DNA of 7,412 nucleotides from Lachnospiraceae bacterium (GTDB taxonomy: Bacteria; Bacillota; Clostridia; Lachnospirales; Lachnospiraceae): positions 1-7,412 of the forward strand of contig JAAVAA010000058.1 in assembly GCA_014804285.1 (NCBI GenBank). The letters run 5' to 3'. The notes under the pieces were generated by a model. It made no database searches and was not told the DNA's origin. It saw only the letters and a program-made list of their open reading frames with translations. A program made the position numbers and the translations under genes. Below, piece by piece: positions 5,329 through 7,412 of this stretch; the stretch's first letter is position 1, and each line of letters starts with the position of its first letter.

Positions 5329-5841
5329 ATGAAAGAGAAATATTCAGAGGAATGGTTGGAACTTATACATAAGAGAGAGGAGTATGAAAAAGCTTCTTTT
5401 TTATACAATAAAGTAAATGAAAACCAAAGGAGACAAGATTTAAGAAAAGCACTAAAAGAATCAAACGTTTTGGAGCAGTGGCCTGTGATAAAAATGATGA
5501 AAGAAGGATATATATATTCAGATTCAATTGAGTTGGTTTTGGATGAAGTTGTAGAAATTGCCACAACAGGGTATGAGGAATGCGTTGGTGGGGCAGTAGG
5601 TGCATTAAATCATTTAAGCATGAAAAAGTGGAAGAATAAAATAATCCAACTAGTAATTTTTTATACGGAAAATAATTTAAAAGATAAAGCAGTATTTCAT
5701 TATTCATGGCATTTATTATACAGACTTGGATTCAAGCAGGCTTTGATAGATTATGTTGAAAAATATGAAGAATATATGGAAGGAGAACTTGATGAAGAAG
5801 ATTGGAAAGATATAAGAAATATGACAGAACGATGCTGTTGA
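5329..5841 (+). CDS. 170-residue helical-repeat-like protein of unknown family, probable immunity protein
   Basis: AGAGGTGA at 5314-5321 lies 7 bases before the ATG at 5329 and decides the start; the TTG at 5302 is not favoured. The product is 170 aa and strongly helical, with no membrane segment. Helix pairs near residues 66-96 (SIELVLDEVVEIATTGYE, GAVGALNHL) and 100-145 (KNKIIQLVIFYTENN, YSWHLLYRLGFKQALIDYV) look like HEAT-type alpha-alpha repeats, a scaffold used by several immunity proteins. The end EEDWKDIRNMTERCC is acidic with a terminal Cys pair. It is the last plus-strand gene and faces the slipin gene. A 7-bp hairpin (5830-5836 with 5841-5847) overlaps its stop codon but lacks a T run. 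No family is recognised. Confidence 0.75.
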   Translation: MKEKYSEEWLELIHKREEYEKASFLYNKVNENQRRQDLRKALKESNVLEQWPVIKMMKEGYIYSDSIELVLDEVVEIATTGYEECVGGAVGALNHLSMKKWKNKIIQLVIFYTENNLKDKAVFHYSWHLLYRLGFKQALIDYVEKYEEYMEGELDEEDWKDIRNMTERCC

Positions 5842-5864
5842 GCATCGAAACATAGCCAAACCGG

Positions 5865-5895
5865 AAAAACAGCCGCAAAAAATTACTGCGGCTGT
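5865..5895 (-). terminator. Intrinsic terminator of the slipin gene
   Basis: On the minus strand ACAGCCGCA (5895-5887) pairs with TGCGGCTGT (5877-5869), a 9-bp G+C-rich stem, and a run of T follows (complement of the A run 5865-5869). The left arm includes the last codons of the slipin gene. It separates that gene from the converging island. Confidence 0.8.
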
Positions 5896-6992
5896 CTCGT
5901 TCCCATCATTTTGCCCAATTGCTCCATGATTCCCATATTGCCATTAACAGATATTTCGCCGACCTTCTCACAAATCTTCTCCAGATACTCAAGCTCCTTC
6001 AGCTTGTAGAGAGTCTGGTTTTCGTCCATGAGCTTCGCTGTGTTGAGCAGGGATCTGGTGGAGGCCACTTCTTCCCGTCTGGCGATCACGTTTGCCTGCG
6101 CCGCCTTTTCCGCCACAAGGACAGAATTCATGATCTCCCGGATTTCGCCGGGCAGTATGATATCCTTGATTCCTGCGGTGAGAAAGTTTACGCAGAACAT
6201 TTCTTCCCGTCCCTTAAGCGCCTCGTGGATTTCCTTAGAAATCTGCTCCTTTGCCTCCAGTATTTCGTCCAGCTTGTAATTGCCCACGATTTCTCTGATC
6301 ACAAGCTGTATCGCAGGGTAAAGCTGTCCCTTTAAATCGGAGATTGTTGCAGCGAATTCCACCGCATCCCGTATTTTATACATAGATGCAACATTCATTC
6401 TAATACCGATCTTGTCTTTGGTCAGAATTTCCTGACCCACGATATCCAGTTCCATCTGCTTCATATCAACCACACGGCAGGAAACGACATGATGGTAATT
6501 CCAGAAATGGTATACTCCTTTGGACAGTTGGTTCTGCATTACGTTGTCATAGTATACCAGGCCGACTTCTCCCTCACCCACCGATACTTCTGTATAGAGA
6601 TGCTTCGGCACCAGTGAAAGCATCTGCTTCGTTACTTCCGCTCCGATGAACGTTTCAGCCATGGACACGATTTTGACCTCATACTTATCAAATACATTCC
6701 AGAATACATAGTCCTTCCTGCTCGCAAAGGATGTCAGCTTTCCATTCATATAGATGAAGCCCACAGAGCCATCCGGTATTTCTGTATGTACAGTGGCGTT
6801 ACGGAATGTGGCATCCTTGGAAAGCACCTGATAGGGAACCTCCAGATATTCCAGTTCATCCGACATCTCCTCAATCACAACCGTGTAACCTGCTATTTTG
6901 GGAAAATGCCAGGTCCCTGCGGTGATCATCTTCTGAAATACGCCGTTTCTTAATACAAATCCTGCCTGATTGTCCTTGATAATATACTTCAT
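5883..6992 (-). CDS. Slipin/SPFH (band 7) family protein without a membrane anchor
   Basis: The product is 369 aa. AGGAGG (complement of 7001-7006) lies 8 bases before the ATG and fixes the start. The SPFH/band 7 domain spans about residues 138-310 (VGEGEVGLVYYDN, DMKQMELDIVGQEILTKDKI, YPAIQLVIREIVGNYKLDEILEAKEQI, GIKDIILPGEIREIM), followed by an Ala/Glu-rich helix to about 345. These proteins form membrane-associated oligomeric scaffolds. Slipins usually start with a hydrophobic hairpin, but none is visible here. Instead the N-terminal half repeats one beta module three times: residues 5-43, 71-111 and 139-177, each with a Gly-x-Val-x-x-x-Asn-Gly-like turn and an aromatic His/Trp-Phe strand. 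The gene is clearly richer in G+C than the island and probably belongs to the resident chromosome. The cellular target is unknown. Confidence 0.85.
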   Translation of the reverse strand: MKYIIKDNQAGFVLRNGVFQKMITAGTWHFPKIAGYTVVIEEMSDELEYLEVPYQVLSKDATFRNATVHTEIPDGSVGFIYMNGKLTSFASRKDYVFWNVFDKYEVKIVSMAETFIGAEVTKQMLSLVPKHLYTEVSVGEGEVGLVYYDNVMQNQLSKGVYHFWNYHHVVSCRVVDMKQMELDIVGQEILTKDKIGIRMNVASMYKIRDAVEFAATISDLKGQLYPAIQLVIREIVGNYKLDEILEAKEQISKEIHEALKGREEMFCVNFLTAGIKDIILPGEIREIMNSVLVAEKAAQANVIARREEVASTRSLLNTAKLMDENQTLYKLKELEYLEKICEKVGEISVNGNMGIMEQLGKMMGTRQPQ

Positions 6993-7000
6993 GACTTACT

Positions 7001-7006
7001 CCTCCT
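7001..7006 (-). promoter_or_regulatory. Strong ribosome binding site for the slipin gene
   Basis: AGGAGG on the minus strand stands 8 bases before the slipin ATG. No clear -35/-10 promoter could be read in the roughly 70 bases upstream. Confidence 0.8.
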
Positions 7007-7075
7007 ATTCTGGCTTGGCATCCGCTCTGCCATATATGGCACAGTCCGGGCGAATGCTGTTAAATATGTTTTGGT

Positions 7076-7375
7076 AATGCTTTTATCCCTCATTCATCAG
7101 TCTGGTGCGGAAGCTTTGTTCAGCAGACTGTAGGGAGGAAGGGCACTTTGCAGACGGATATTATCGTCGTTTTCAAATATCTTTTACAGAGTGTTGTTCC
7201 TCCTTCCAATCTGCGGTATCCCCAACCTTCAGGCCACAGACTGATTCGGCGTTCTCGCGTTTTCACTGCTTCAGCTACCATCTCCCCGCTGGTCCGCCCT
7301 ATGGTGAAACAGCTTCGGAAGTCCTTGCGCCTTCGCAGGAACGCGGAATGTGCCCGAAATCGGGATAAAAGCATT
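7076..7375. repeat. 300-bp non-coding segment bounded by a 14-bp perfect inverted repeat
   Basis: AATGCTTTTATCCC at 7076-7089 recurs inverted as GGGATAAAAGCATT at 7362-7375, so the ends are exactly 300 bp apart. Inside are further hairpins: CAGTCTG/CAGACTG (7098-7104, 7124-7130), a CCTTGCG/CGCAGG stem near 7323-7339, and CCCGA-AA-TCGGG near 7353-7364. Open frames on both strands (87 and 84 codons) lack an RBS and look non-coding. No target-site duplication is seen. It could be a MITE-like element, a structured RNA or the leader of the slipin gene. I see nothing that decides between these. Confidence 0.4.
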
Positions 7376-7412
7376 GCTTGGAGCGGATTCGAACCGCAGA
7401 CTTTACAAGTCT
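7375..7412 (-). tRNA. tRNA-like 3' half (GTA anticodon-like loop), cut by the window edge
   Basis: Read on the minus strand, AGAC-TTGTAAA-GTCT forms an anticodon-like stem-loop with GTA (Tyr) in place. GCGG-TTCGAAT-CCGC follows directly as a T arm with the invariant TTCGAA-type loop, and TCCAAGCA then resembles the 3' acceptor strand. CCA is not encoded. There is no variable region between the two stems, and both stems are only 4 bp as seen. A normal bacterial tRNA-Tyr has a long variable arm, so this may be a degenerate tRNA, an attachment-site copy or a tRNA mimic. The 5' half lies outside the window. Confidence 0.4.

Noticed and set aside
5919..6335. 138-codon plus-strand frame inside the slipin gene
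   Set aside because: It is antisense to a clear SPFH gene, lacks an RBS and encodes no recognisable protein.
7105..7374. Overlapping 87- and 84-codon open frames on the two strands
   Set aside because: Neither has an RBS, their products show no recognisable motif, and the region is full of hairpins. They look like chance frames in G+C-richer non-coding DNA.

Overview
The window reads as a piece of a low-to-medium GC Firmicutes genome, most likely a gut Clostridia/Lachnospiraceae-type organism. Three things suggest this: AGGAGG-type ribosome binding sites, the Rpn-family C-terminal tail of the kind common in Lachnospiraceae, and a cytoplasmic slipin. No species can be named from the sequence alone.

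Layout. (1) Positions 2-274 are the 3' end of a plus-strand Rpn-family (PD-(D/E)XK) nuclease/transposase-like gene. (2) Positions about 300-5850 are a visibly AT-rich plus-strand island. It holds nine small genes of unrelated sequence plus one alpha/beta hydrolase gene. Between the genes lie broken pieces of longer coding sequences: an RHS/YD-repeat fragment at about 416-560, a multi-frame toxin-like tail at 2010-2247 just ahead of a strong RBS, and two frameshifted small ORFs at 3120-3343. (3) Positions 5883-6992 hold a GC-richer minus-strand gene for a slipin/SPFH (band 7) protein. It converges on the island and has its own intrinsic terminator. (4) Positions 7016-7412 hold no convincing gene. 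They contain a 14-bp perfect inverted repeat spanning exactly 300 bp, which abuts a minus-strand tRNA-like 3' end cut by the window edge.

Interpretation. The island looks like an orphan immunity-gene array. Each small ORF resembles a stand-alone immunity protein for a polymorphic (RHS- or LXG/type VII-type) toxin. Most lack a paired intact toxin, and the debris between them looks like leftover toxin 3' ends. Two genes resemble known families, DUF1871 (2599-2937) and DUF6881 (4661-4966); the others I do not recognise. A 44-bp near-identical repeat copies the last codons of the Rpn gene and the sequence after it, and brackets the first cassette. This is a plausible trace of how that cassette arrived. 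The genes would work together only as a bank of separate antidotes against neighbours' toxins, not as a pathway. This role is inferred from context, not shown by the sequence.
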